Shown: positions 26,395-34,292 of the stretch, piece after piece
How positions within the stretch are numbered: position 1 is the stretch's first letter
Layout of the letters: each line of letters starts with the position of its first letter
Origin: a bacterium
GTDB lineage: Bacteria; Planctomycetota; Planctomycetia; Kolteriales; Kolteriaceae
Length of the DNA: 64,000 bases
Assembly (NCBI GenBank): GCA_019748235.1
Contig: JAIEPU010000139.1
Coordinates: 1-64,000 of the forward strand
Direction: 5' to 3'
Translations under genes and position numbers: made by a program
Notes under the pieces: model-generated
Told to the model about the DNA's origin: nothing
The model's input: only the letters and a program-made list of their open reading frames with translations
The model's database searches: none

Positions 26395-27762
26395 ATGCCG
26401 GTGATTCGCGCGACACTTTTGATGGCGGCATTTCTGCTTTTGAGCCCAGCAAGTCATGCGGCCGATCCACCCGTGAGCTTTCAGAAGGAGATTGCTCCGC
26501 TCCTCGTCGATAAATGTGTCGGATGTCACAATGCCGATAAGGCGGAAGGGAAATATTCGCTCGCGAACTATTCGCTCCTCTTGAAGGGTGGAGAAAAAGG
26601 AAAGGCAATCGAACCAGGCAAGCCCGAGGAGAGTCGTCTCTCACGAATGTGTCATGGCACCGAGAAGCCCTCCATGCCTTTTGAAGACGACAAGCTTCCT
26701 GACGATGTGCTGTCGAAGCTTGACAACTGGATTCGAGAAGGAGCCAAGTTCGACGGTCCCAATGTGGAATTACCCCTCGAAGAGATGGTCGCCTCCGCTA
26801 GTCCCACTCCCATCAATCGAGACAGCACCGTTCCGGCCCCCGTCTCCGCCCTTTCCTTTCGGCCAGACGGGGGGCTATTGGCGGCAGCGGGATACTATCA
26901 AATCACTTTCTGGGAGCCCGCCACTGGGAAATTCGTCGGACGTTGGCCCACCGACGTCGAGCAGATCAATGACCTGTGTTACACACCCGATGGAAAGAAT
27001 CTGATCCATGCGGGGGGAACGCCGGGGAAGCGGGGAGAAGTCGTCGTTTGGGACATCGAGAGTGGCAAGCCGCTTCGAAAGCTGATCGAAACAAAGGATG
27101 CCATCTTCGCCGTTGCCGTACGTCCAGGAACCCGTGAAGTGGCCGCCGGCGGAGCGGACCGGATCTTCCGCGTTTGGGAAATCGATACGGGGAAGGAACT
27201 GTTCGCGGTAGAGAACCATGCGGATTGGATACTCGATCTCGCCTATTCACCCGATGGAAAGAAGCTCCTGACCGCCAGCCGGGACCGATCGGCAAAGATC
27301 TGGGATCAAACGACGGCGGAGCCACTTTTAACATTTGCTCAACATACCGATGCCGTCTACGCCGTCGGTTCGAATCCAGAGGGAACGATTGCTTGTTCCA
27401 TTGGCGCGGACAAGCAACTTCGTTTCTGGCAGATGGAAGGGAACGGCGATCAGAAATCCGCGCAAAACGCTCATCAAGAGACCGCATGCCGGCTACTCTT
27501 TGCTCCGAGTGGGAAAATCGTCGTAACCGTGGGTAACGATAAGAGAGTCATCGCTTGGAATCCGGCCGACGGAAAAGTCATTCGTGAATTCAACGGTCAT
27601 CAAGATGTCGTTTACTCCGTCGCTTTAAGTGCGGATGAGAAGAAACTCGCGACTGGAAGCTGGGATGGCGAAATCCGAGTCTGGAATGTCGAGAACGGCG
27701 AACTCGTAACTCACTTCGTTGCCGTTGCCGGAAAAGCTGTCACAGCGAGCACAAGTCCATGA
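26395..27762 (+). CDS. Cytochrome c domain protein with WD40 propeller
   Basis: A 455-residue exported protein. Starts at ATG 26395, with GAGG seven bases upstream; ATG 26368 is an alternative. The signal peptide is VIRATLLMAAFLLLSPASHAADP. Residues about 25-115 form a planctomycete-type cytochrome c domain (PSCyt1-like): FQKEIAPLLVDKCVGCHNA with the CxxCH haem site, then RLSRMCHGTEKPSMP, where the Met is a possible axial ligand. About 130-445 contain WD40 repeats: SALSFRPDGGLLAAAG, LAYSPDGKKLLTASRDRSAKIWD, VALSADEKKLATGSWDGEIRVW. This combination is common in planctomycetes, role unknown. Its stop overlaps comF by four bases. Confidence 0.88.
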   Translation: MPVIRATLLMAAFLLLSPASHAADPPVSFQKEIAPLLVDKCVGCHNADKAEGKYSLANYSLLLKGGEKGKAIEPGKPEESRLSRMCHGTEKPSMPFEDDKLPDDVLSKLDNWIREGAKFDGPNVELPLEEMVASASPTPINRDSTVPAPVSALSFRPDGGLLAAAGYYQITFWEPATGKFVGRWPTDVEQINDLCYTPDGKNLIHAGGTPGKRGEVVVWDIESGKPLRKLIETKDAIFAVAVRPGTREVAAGGADRIFRVWEIDTGKELFAVENHADWILDLAYSPDGKKLLTASRDRSAKIWDQTTAEPLLTFAQHTDAVYAVGSNPEGTIACSIGADKQLRFWQMEGNGDQKSAQNAHQETACRLLFAPSGKIVVTVGNDKRVIAWNPADGKVIREFNGHQDVVYSVALSADEKKLATGSWDGEIRVWNVENGELVTHFVAVAGKAVTASTSP

Positions 27763-28556
27763 GTTCGATAGCGAGCGAGATCGCTCGTCGTTTCGGAGAA
27801 GCAGGACATCATTGGCTAGCGAGCGTGATCGACCTTGTTTACCCACCTCTCTGCGCGCTCACCCGTGAACCAATTGCGACCGGTGACTTCTCCGGCCAGG
27901 CGAAACAACGACTCTTGAAATTCAGTGGCGGGAATCGATGTTGGCGATGTGCCTCTGAAGTAGGCCCTCACTTAGAGACGAAATCGGAAGGTTGCGATCT
28001 CTGCCGTGATACCTCATTTGCATTTCAGCGCGTCCTTCGTCTGAGTCTTTATGAGGACGAGTTGGCGGCTGCCTGCCGTCGATTGAAGCATGTCTCGGGA
28101 TATCGGCTGGCAACGGCGCTCGGAAATTTGCTGGCTGAATCGCTTGAAGGGGAACTTCGCGAATTAAATGTCGATTATGTCGTTCCCGTCCCCCTTCACT
28201 GGCGGACGGAGTGGCATCGACGGTATAACCCCTCACAAGTTCTCGCGAAGCAAATTGCCAACCACCTCGATCGGCCGCTCCTTTCGCACGCAGTCATTCG
28301 AACTCGTTGCACGTCTCCTCAACACTTCCTGAGCATGACCGAACGGCGAACGAATGTGCGCAATGCGTTCAAAATGAGCGGAGATTCCCGAGTGAAAGGG
28401 GCTCGGATACTTCTGGTCGATGACGTCATGACGACCGGAGCAACCTGCCATGAATCAGCCCGAGTTCTCCGAGCCGCGGGTGCGAACGAGGTCTTCGTCG
28501 TCGTTCTGGCGCGAGGAGGCCCGAGACGCGATCACGCGCTCCCCCCTATTCCGTAG
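27759..28556 (+). CDS. comF: ComF family phosphoribosyltransferase-like protein
   Basis: A 265-residue protein with the ComF layout: an N-terminal Cys cluster RCWRCASEVGP and CDLCRDTSF (zinc-finger-like, four Cys) and a C-terminal type I PRTase domain. The PRPP-binding signature is ARILLVDDVMTTGATCHESA. Upstream of it, VPVPLHWRTEWHRRYNPSQVLAKQIA is the ComF hallmark. ComF assists DNA uptake during transformation in some species, but is also found in bacteria not known to be competent. It overlaps the WD40 gene by four bases (ATGA), indicating coupling, and precedes hemC. Confidence 0.88.
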   Translation: MSSIASEIARRFGEAGHHWLASVIDLVYPPLCALTREPIATGDFSGQAKQRLLKFSGGNRCWRCASEVGPHLETKSEGCDLCRDTSFAFQRVLRLSLYEDELAAACRRLKHVSGYRLATALGNLLAESLEGELRELNVDYVVPVPLHWRTEWHRRYNPSQVLAKQIANHLDRPLLSHAVIRTRCTSPQHFLSMTERRTNVRNAFKMSGDSRVKGARILLVDDVMTTGATCHESARVLRAAGANEVFVVVLARGGPRRDHALPPIP

Positions 28557-28634
28557 AATGGCAAAATGGCCGGTTCCATTGAAGCGAACCAGCGGCTGGG
28601 TTGATCGGTGATTGTCGTTCCTGGGAGTGTTCGC

Positions 28635-29546
28635 TTGAAACGAACTGTTCGCATCGCGACGCGTGCCAGCAAACTTGCCCTTTGGCAAGCCGAGTTCGTG
28701 CGTGATCAATTGAAGTCGCACTACCCAGAAATGGGGGTCGAACTTGTCACGCTCACTTCGTCGGGAGACGTTGTGCTCGATCGCCCTCTCTACGCCGTCG
28801 GTGGTGTCGGCATCTTCACCAAGGAGATTCAGGAAGCTGTCCTCGATGGTCGGGCCGATATCGCGGTGCATAGTCTGAAAGATCTACCGACCGTATCGCA
28901 TCCTTCTCTCTGTTTGGCTGCGGTTCCCACACGGGGCGCCGTCGGCGATGCCTTTCTCTCACCGAAACATTCGAACTTCGATTCACTCCCCCCCGGAGCC
29001 CGGATCGCAACGAGCAGCCTTCGCCGGCAAGCACAGCTTTTGCGCCGACGCCCCGACCTCAAGATCGAAAGTGTGCGAGGAAACGTCGAGACTCGCATCC
29101 GAAAAATGTACGAGGAAGGCTTCGATGGGATGATCCTTGCCGTCGCCGGGGTAGAGCGTCTTGGACTGACCAATGAAGTTCGAGAGATTCTCGCGGAGAG
29201 TTTAATTCTCCCAGCCGTGGGGCAGGGCGCTCTTGGAATTGAATGCCGTTCCATTGATGAAGAGATCCTTTCGATCCTTCGTCCGCTTGAAGATGTTGAC
29301 ACCCGAGCGTGTGTGGAAGCAGAACGTGCTTTCCTTCGGACTATTCAAGGTGGATGCCAGGTCCCTGTCGGTGCATCGACGAGCATTTTTGATGAGACAC
29401 TGCATCTCCGTGCGATCGTGTTGAGCCCGGATGGTCAAAAGTGGAACGAAGATTCGATCGCCGGCGCACCCGCGGAGGCGGAACTATTGGGGCGTGAACT
29501 GGCGGAGGAAATGATCGCCGACGGGGCGGCCGAGCTTTTCAAGTAG
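28635..29546 (+). CDS. hemC: Hydroxymethylbilane synthase (porphobilinogen deaminase)
   Basis: A 303-residue enzyme that joins four porphobilinogens into hydroxymethylbilane for haem and siroheme. TTG 28635 is chosen because GGGAG lies seven bases upstream and it gives the family N-terminus KRTVRIATRASKLALWQA; GTG 28608 adds nine residues. Further motifs are TKEIQEAVLDGRADIAVHS, LPTVSHPSLCLAAV, ATSSLRRQAQLLRRRPDL, and the cofactor-attachment Cys in IQGGCQVPVGA, to which dipyrromethane binds. It is the last gene of the forward run; a terminator follows directly. Confidence 0.93.
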   Translation: MKRTVRIATRASKLALWQAEFVRDQLKSHYPEMGVELVTLTSSGDVVLDRPLYAVGGVGIFTKEIQEAVLDGRADIAVHSLKDLPTVSHPSLCLAAVPTRGAVGDAFLSPKHSNFDSLPPGARIATSSLRRQAQLLRRRPDLKIESVRGNVETRIRKMYEEGFDGMILAVAGVERLGLTNEVREILAESLILPAVGQGALGIECRSIDEEILSILRPLEDVDTRACVEAERAFLRTIQGGCQVPVGASTSIFDETLHLRAIVLSPDGQKWNEDSIAGAPAEAELLGRELAEEMIADGAAELFK

Positions 29547-29556
29547 GCAAGAAACG

Positions 29557-29587
29557 AAGACGGGTGGCCCAATCGACCACCCGTCTT
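29557..29587. terminator. Bidirectional terminator between hemC and the Cys/Gly-rich gene
   Basis: An 11-bp perfect stem (AAGACGGGTGG at 29557-29567, CCACCCGTCTT at 29577-29587) with a 9-nt loop, placed between two convergent genes. On the minus strand it is followed by CGTTTCTT. Confidence 0.75.
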
Positions 29588-29605
29588 GCATCGTCACATG
29601 GTGAT

Positions 29606-30214
29606 TTAATGGCCGGTGCCGTACTTCGTATCGAACATGAAGAAGTCACGAGGGCTTCGAACGATTTGGTACGGTGGATAGTACTGGAACCCTTCGAGGT
29701 AGCGAACCGCGTCCTCACGATTCATGCCAGGCAGCATCCCCGCGCCGCCTTGGCCGTAACCGCCGTGACCGCATCCACCCGGACCACATCCACCGCCGGC
29801 GCAGTCACCGCCGTTACACTGATTGCATTTTCCGAAGAGCCAGCAATCGTTGCAGCCCTGAGGTGGACAATTGCAGTCCGCACATCCACTGGCGAGATTG
29901 CCGCACAAATGTTTCGGCTGCACCCGATTGACGATCACCGCCGCCCGAGCCTGAGCAGCCGCCATCCGTCGCTGATAATCGTCTTCCACCGTTTGGGCGG
30001 TCTTGCAGCAGCGTAATCCAAAAATCTTACACGTGTATGGGTTGTATCCGCCCCCCATCCCCTGATGGCCGTACGGCCCGACGCCAGGAGTTCCAAAGTA
30101 AGTGCGAGTCGTCTTACCTCCGTGCTGCGGATTGAATCCGTCCGCATGGGCGACGACTGCCATCGTCAAAAGCACGGCTGGAGCGACCCAAGCCATCCGA
30201 TAAATGATCCCCAT
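29606..30214 (-). CDS. Exported Cys/Gly-rich hypothetical protein
   Basis: A 202-residue secreted protein. ATG 30214 has AGGAGA six bases upstream and opens a signal peptide (RMAWVAPAVLLTMAVVAHA). The mature part has about 16 Cys, mostly in a Gly-rich centre: CGNLASGCADCNCPPQGCND, CWLFGKCNQCNGGDC, GGGCGPGGCGHGG. The N-terminal mature part has KIFGLRCCKTAQT. The C-terminus, YLEGFQYYPPYQIVRSPRDF, ends in DTKYGTGH and is Tyr/Pro/Phe-rich. This arrangement suggests an extracellular disulfide-linked structural or adhesive protein, or metal binding. I see no named family. It sits after the Nif3-family gene on the same strand with a 303-bp gap and probably has its own promoter. Confidence 0.72.
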   Translation of the reverse strand: MGIIYRMAWVAPAVLLTMAVVAHADGFNPQHGGKTTRTYFGTPGVGPYGHQGMGGGYNPYTCKIFGLRCCKTAQTVEDDYQRRMAAAQARAAVIVNRVQPKHLCGNLASGCADCNCPPQGCNDCWLFGKCNQCNGGDCAGGGCGPGGCGHGGYGQGGAGMLPGMNREDAVRYLEGFQYYPPYQIVRSPRDFFMFDTKYGTGH

Positions 30215-30517
30215 GGATTTCTCCTGCTCCATGCTTTGCCTTGTCCCGCCGCTTATCCAAACGTCAATGTTTTGACGGCGGCTCATTTCTCCCTCTCGTT
30301 CATCGCCCGAAAAGGGTTTCAAACTGCCGCAAATCCGAAGAGTGTTGCTTATCGTGCGATCAGCTCGATCCGCAAAAAGGATCCTCTCGGCACGCGCGGC
30401 AAACTTTCGCTATCTTCACAACACGCATAGAACTGCCGAAAAAATCGATGTTCATGGACGGGTACCGAACGATTTCTAAGTGGAAAGACGAGAGTGGACT
30501 GCCCATTTGAGGTGCAT
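30215..30517. other. 303-bp gap upstream of the Cys/Gly-rich gene
   Basis: Probable promoter region of the Cys/Gly-rich gene; nothing else is recognised. Confidence 0.4.
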
Positions 30518-31618
30518 TCAATCGGCAGTTTGAATCGGATCGGATTCTGATCGACTTGCCCAGACCGTCATGCCGGGCCATTCGGCCCCCAAGCGTTCCG
30601 CAAGAGTTTCGAGGGCGAATCGCTCCGTCGCATAATGCCCCGCCAGAATAAGCGAAGTCTCCGAGTCGCGGGCTGATAAGGCATCGTGAAATCGAGCCTC
30701 TCCCGTGATGAAGACATCGCATCCTTGCCGGGCAGCTTCCGTGTGAAATTCGGCCGCCGCTCCACATCCGATACCTATTTTCCGGCAGATTCGATCAGCG
30801 GGGCCGACAAATTCCACCAAGCGAGCTGCTAGTGCTCGTTTCACGCGAAGGGCTAGCTCACGAAGCGAGATACCATCGGAAAGTTCACCGACTCGTCCCG
30901 CGCCAACAACATCATCCAACGAGTGAAGCGGATACACGTCAAACGCGGGAGTCTCATACGAATGAGCCGCGATCATCGATTGAATCACATCGTCCAGGCG
31001 GCTGGCTGGCACGACGACTTCCATGCGATGCTCGACCACTTCCTCACGGCGTCCGACTTGGCCGATCGTGGGATTCGCAGACTCAGAACCAAAGAAGGTC
31101 CCGGTCCCATTCATTCGAAAGCTGCACTCGCTGTATTCGCCGATCCGTCCGCCCCCCGCGCGAAAGATGGCTGAAGAAACTGCTTCCAGGTCCGAAGCCG
31201 GGACGAATACGACCAATTTGTGCGCGGCCGCAACGGGAACAGGCTTAAGTGGTTTGATGTTCTTCAAATCAAGTCGCTGAGCGATTTGTTCATTGATCCC
31301 ATTTGCCCCGCTGTCGAACGATGTGTGTGGGCTGTACAGCGAGATCCCGGCGCGCGCGAGTTGATAGGCCGCGCCTTCCGTCCCCTCGGCAGTGAGTCGA
31401 CCGATCTTCTTGAAGAAGACCGGATGATGCGAGATGACAAGGTCAACCTTTTCTTTGATCGCTTCTCGAGCGACGTCTGGAGTCAATGTCAGGCAAGTCA
31501 TCACACGCTCTACTGCCGCTGATTCGTCGCCGAGCAACAATCCGACATTGTCCCAAGACTCCGCCAATCGGCGCGGGAACCAGTCATCCAAAAGCCTGGC
31601 GGCATTTCGAACGTTCAT
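30518..31618 (-). CDS. Nif3-like dinuclear metal centre protein
   Basis: A 366-residue member of the NIF3/DUF34 family (YqfO-like long form), a metal-binding hexamer whose biological activity is still not settled. Metal ligands are seen in VISHHPVFFK (two His), YSPHTSFDSGANGINE (Asp, with neighbours) and LAGHYATERFALETLA (His, Glu). A central insertion of about 120 residues with VFVPASDLEAVSSAIF matches the PII-like domain of the longer Bacillus-type protein. Upstream on the same strand is the Ser/Thr kinase gene. Confidence 0.88.
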   Translation of the reverse strand: MNVRNAARLLDDWFPRRLAESWDNVGLLLGDESAAVERVMTCLTLTPDVAREAIKEKVDLVISHHPVFFKKIGRLTAEGTEGAAYQLARAGISLYSPHTSFDSGANGINEQIAQRLDLKNIKPLKPVPVAAAHKLVVFVPASDLEAVSSAIFRAGGGRIGEYSECSFRMNGTGTFFGSESANPTIGQVGRREEVVEHRMEVVVPASRLDDVIQSMIAAHSYETPAFDVYPLHSLDDVVGAGRVGELSDGISLRELALRVKRALAARLVEFVGPADRICRKIGIGCGAAAEFHTEAARQGCDVFITGEARFHDALSARDSETSLILAGHYATERFALETLAERLGAEWPGMTVWASRSESDPIQTAD

Positions 31619-31717
31619 ACAGATGATCTCTTTGGTGATGTTGCTCGATTCAGATTCGACGACCGTGATGTTCTATCGACGACTGGTGAAATGTTCGCTA
31701 TTGCGACGTCTCGCTTT

Positions 31718-33175
31718 TCACAGAAGGAAGTACCATGCCGCCGCCAGCACCGCCAGTATTGCGACTCCTCCACCCGCAAGCGCGATCAGAATAGGTGGAG
31801 AAAGTTTGATTGAGAATCGAGATTTCTTCGTGCCGTCCGTCAATTCTGAATCAGATTCCATCTCGATCTCTTCGTCCGCATCTTCTCCCGGAGGAGGGGG
31901 AGGAAGCGGTTCTCGCATCAAACTGCCAGGCGCGATTTCCATCGTCGGCTTTGAATGCTTTTCCGCGAGGCGGACATCGCTTTTCGGTGTTGGCTTACTC
32001 GCGGGAGACGGGGGAACCATCGATTTCGCGTTATGGGCGTGGGCCAAGTGGATCGGCGTCTCCGATGCATCCGCCGAACCATGTTGACCGTGTCCGTTGA
32101 GCATTGCGAACGTGCCGGAAAGCTGAGCGGAGACAGAATTGATGGGAAGGAACCGTCTGATCGCGGATCGAAGTTCCGTCATGGAGGCGAATCGATCTTT
32201 TGGTTGCTTGGCGAGCATCTTGCGCAGAATCGCGTCGAGATCTTTTGGTACATCCGGAGCGCGATCGCGAATTGTCTTGAACGGTTCTGTTTGATGGGCG
32301 TGCAATTTCTCCATTACCGTTCCCTTGGGGAACGGCGATTCGCCGCACAGCATAAAGCAAAACGTTGCGCCGAGGCTGTAAATGTCGGCCCGGCCGTCAA
32401 CATTGTGACTATCGATTGCCTGCTCGGGCGCCAGGTAGTCGGCCGTCCCCAAAACGTTCTGCTCATATTTGATCGTCAAGGGATCGAGTTCTTTCTCTTC
32501 GAAGAAAACCGCGAGCCCAAGGTCGACGAGCTTTATCGTTCCGTGATGCTCGATGATGATGTTCGAGGGCTTGATATCCCGATGAATCAAACCGCACGAT
32601 AACAGGTGCTCAAGCCCCGCCGCCGCTTGATAGACGTAGTCGCACGCTTGCGGCCAAGGAATCGGCCCATGCTTCTCGACATACTGCGCGACGGTTTCTC
32701 CCTCGGCATACTCGAGCACGATGTAATAGAAATCGGAATCTTGATCGATGTCGTATGCACGAATCACATTCGGATGATGAATCGAGGCGATCGCCCGTGC
32801 TTCGCGAAGGAAGCGAGCAAGAGAGGCGGGTTCCGCACACTTGGCGGTCGGCAAGACTTTGAGCGCGACCTTCCGGCGCATGATGATGTGTTCGGCAAGG
32901 AATACGCGCGCCATCCCCCCGATGCCAACTTGATCGAGAATCTTGTACTTCTTGTTGACCCAGAATCCCTTCGAGCGGCCTTGCAAAATCTGATCGGCCT
33001 GGAAGCGAGTCAGCACGTGTTCACGAACGAGTAGGGCCGCCAGCCGCGATGGATCAGTGATCGGCGTGGAAGCCTCCGCGAGCTTCTGCGTTAGTTGCTC
33101 GAAGCGCGCACTCTCCAGCAGGTTGCTCTTTTGAAGCAGCGAGAGAAATTCATCAGCCGTTCTCGGCCGCTGCAT
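31718..33175 (-). CDS. Serine/threonine protein kinase with C-terminal membrane anchor
   Basis: A 485-residue PknB-like kinase. ATG 33175 gives the planctomycete N-terminus QRPRTADEFLSLLQKSN; ATG 33232 adds 19 residues and has only weak SD. An N-terminal helical unit (about 1-75) precedes the kinase domain. ATP loop is GIGGMARVFLAEH and the Lys is in KVALKVLP. The catalytic loop is HRDIKPSNIIIE. The metal motif is DLG in place of DFG (LVDLGLAVFF), as in many planctomycete kinases. APE appears as YLAPEQAIDS. After about residue 330 the sequence is low complexity, Pro/Glu/Ser-rich, then ends with a single membrane helix (LIALAGGGVAILAVLAAAWY). The kinase domain is therefore cytosolic and tethered at its C-terminus. 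Confidence 0.9.
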   Translation of the reverse strand: MQRPRTADEFLSLLQKSNLLESARFEQLTQKLAEASTPITDPSRLAALLVREHVLTRFQADQILQGRSKGFWVNKKYKILDQVGIGGMARVFLAEHIIMRRKVALKVLPTAKCAEPASLARFLREARAIASIHHPNVIRAYDIDQDSDFYYIVLEYAEGETVAQYVEKHGPIPWPQACDYVYQAAAGLEHLLSCGLIHRDIKPSNIIIEHHGTIKLVDLGLAVFFEEKELDPLTIKYEQNVLGTADYLAPEQAIDSHNVDGRADIYSLGATFCFMLCGESPFPKGTVMEKLHAHQTEPFKTIRDRAPDVPKDLDAILRKMLAKQPKDRFASMTELRSAIRRFLPINSVSAQLSGTFAMLNGHGQHGSADASETPIHLAHAHNAKSMVPPSPASKPTPKSDVRLAEKHSKPTMEIAPGSLMREPLPPPPPGEDADEEIEMESDSELTDGTKKSRFSIKLSPPILIALAGGGVAILAVLAAAWYFLL

Positions 33176-33342
33176 AAGGGTTCCACCAGAGAGGACCGCC
33201 TCTTTGATGCGGCGTTCGACGAGCCGCCACATGAAAGAGGCCTATTCGCAGTATAACGCAAGACCTTAGTTACTCGGGGGATTCTTCGAATTGCGCAGAG
33301 GGTCGCGAGAATGGAAACGAATGATGATTGTCGCTCACGGAG

Positions 33343-34212
33343 TTATGATTGATCGGCAGGCCGAATAATCGATCTCGTCAGCACATCCGCTGAAATCAGC
33401 ACATTGAGCCCCCCCGAACGAAAACCTTCCAAGTCCAGAGAGACGAATTTGAAACCAAGCTCTTTGAAACGTCTGGCGATCGTCTCTCTGACGGCGGCAT
33501 CCATGAAGCGAGCAATCTGATCGGTAGGGACTTCGATTCGTGCCAAGTCACCTTCATGGTAGCGAACCCGCAATTCGACAAAGCCAAGTTCACGAAGGAG
33601 TTTCTCTCCCTCTTCGACCCTTCGTGTCCGCTCCGGCGTTGCTTCCACGCCGATTGCGATGCGGCTGGAAAGGCAAGGAGCCGCAGGTTTATCCCAATTC
33701 GAAAGACCCCACTTCTTCGCAGTCTCGCGAACCATCAATTTGGTAAACCCAGCCTCTTGAAGAGGATGGCGGATGGATCGCTCCGCGGCGGCAATGAGTC
33801 CCGGCCGGTAGTCCCCCATGTCGTCGAGATTCGCGCCGCTGCAAATCACATCAAATTCAAGATCGGTGCGGAGACGTTCAACCTGATCGTAGAGTTCACT
33901 CTTGCAGTAGTAACATCGCGTCCCGTCATTCGCGACATAATGCGAATCATTGAATTCATTCGTGTCGACGACTATATGCCTGATGCCGATCTCGCGAGCC
34001 ATTTGCCGTGCTATATCGAGTTCGGATCGCGCGACACTCGCGCTCTTCCCAGTGACGGCGACAGCATTGTCCCCAACCGCCAATTGCGCCCCTTTAGCAA
34101 CGACCGTACTGTCGACACCCCCACTAAACGCCACCGCGACCCGGCCGTAACCACGAATCGTGGTCAGCAGACGATCGATGGCATTCTCCAGTGGTTCGTC
34201 CATTGTCGACAT
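33343..34212 (-). CDS. larE: ATP-dependent sacrificial sulfur transferase LarE
   Basis: A 289-residue PP-loop enzyme. The motif SGGVDSTVVAKG at about residues 30-41 binds ATP. GTRCYYCKSELYD and GANLDDMGDYRPG are the middle motifs. WDKPAAPCLSSRIAIGV carries the Cys that aligns with the sacrificial sulfur donor of Lactobacillus LarE (Cys176), and the final half has RYHEGDLARIEVP. LarE makes the nickel-pincer cofactor of lactate racemase from a pyridinium dicarboxylate with LarB and LarC. Neither larB nor larC is in the window. It is downstream of the DUF58 gene by 80 bp on the same strand. Confidence 0.88.
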   Translation of the reverse strand: MSTMDEPLENAIDRLLTTIRGYGRVAVAFSGGVDSTVVAKGAQLAVGDNAVAVTGKSASVARSELDIARQMAREIGIRHIVVDTNEFNDSHYVANDGTRCYYCKSELYDQVERLRTDLEFDVICSGANLDDMGDYRPGLIAAAERSIRHPLQEAGFTKLMVRETAKKWGLSNWDKPAAPCLSSRIAIGVEATPERTRRVEEGEKLLRELGFVELRVRYHEGDLARIEVPTDQIARFMDAAVRETIARRFKELGFKFVSLDLEGFRSGGLNVLISADVLTRSIIRPADQS

Positions 34213-34292
34213 GAAAGACTCTTTTCAAGAACACGTGAAAGCGCTCGCCCCACACTTTCATACTACAGGACGGGTCACACATAAAACGAGGA

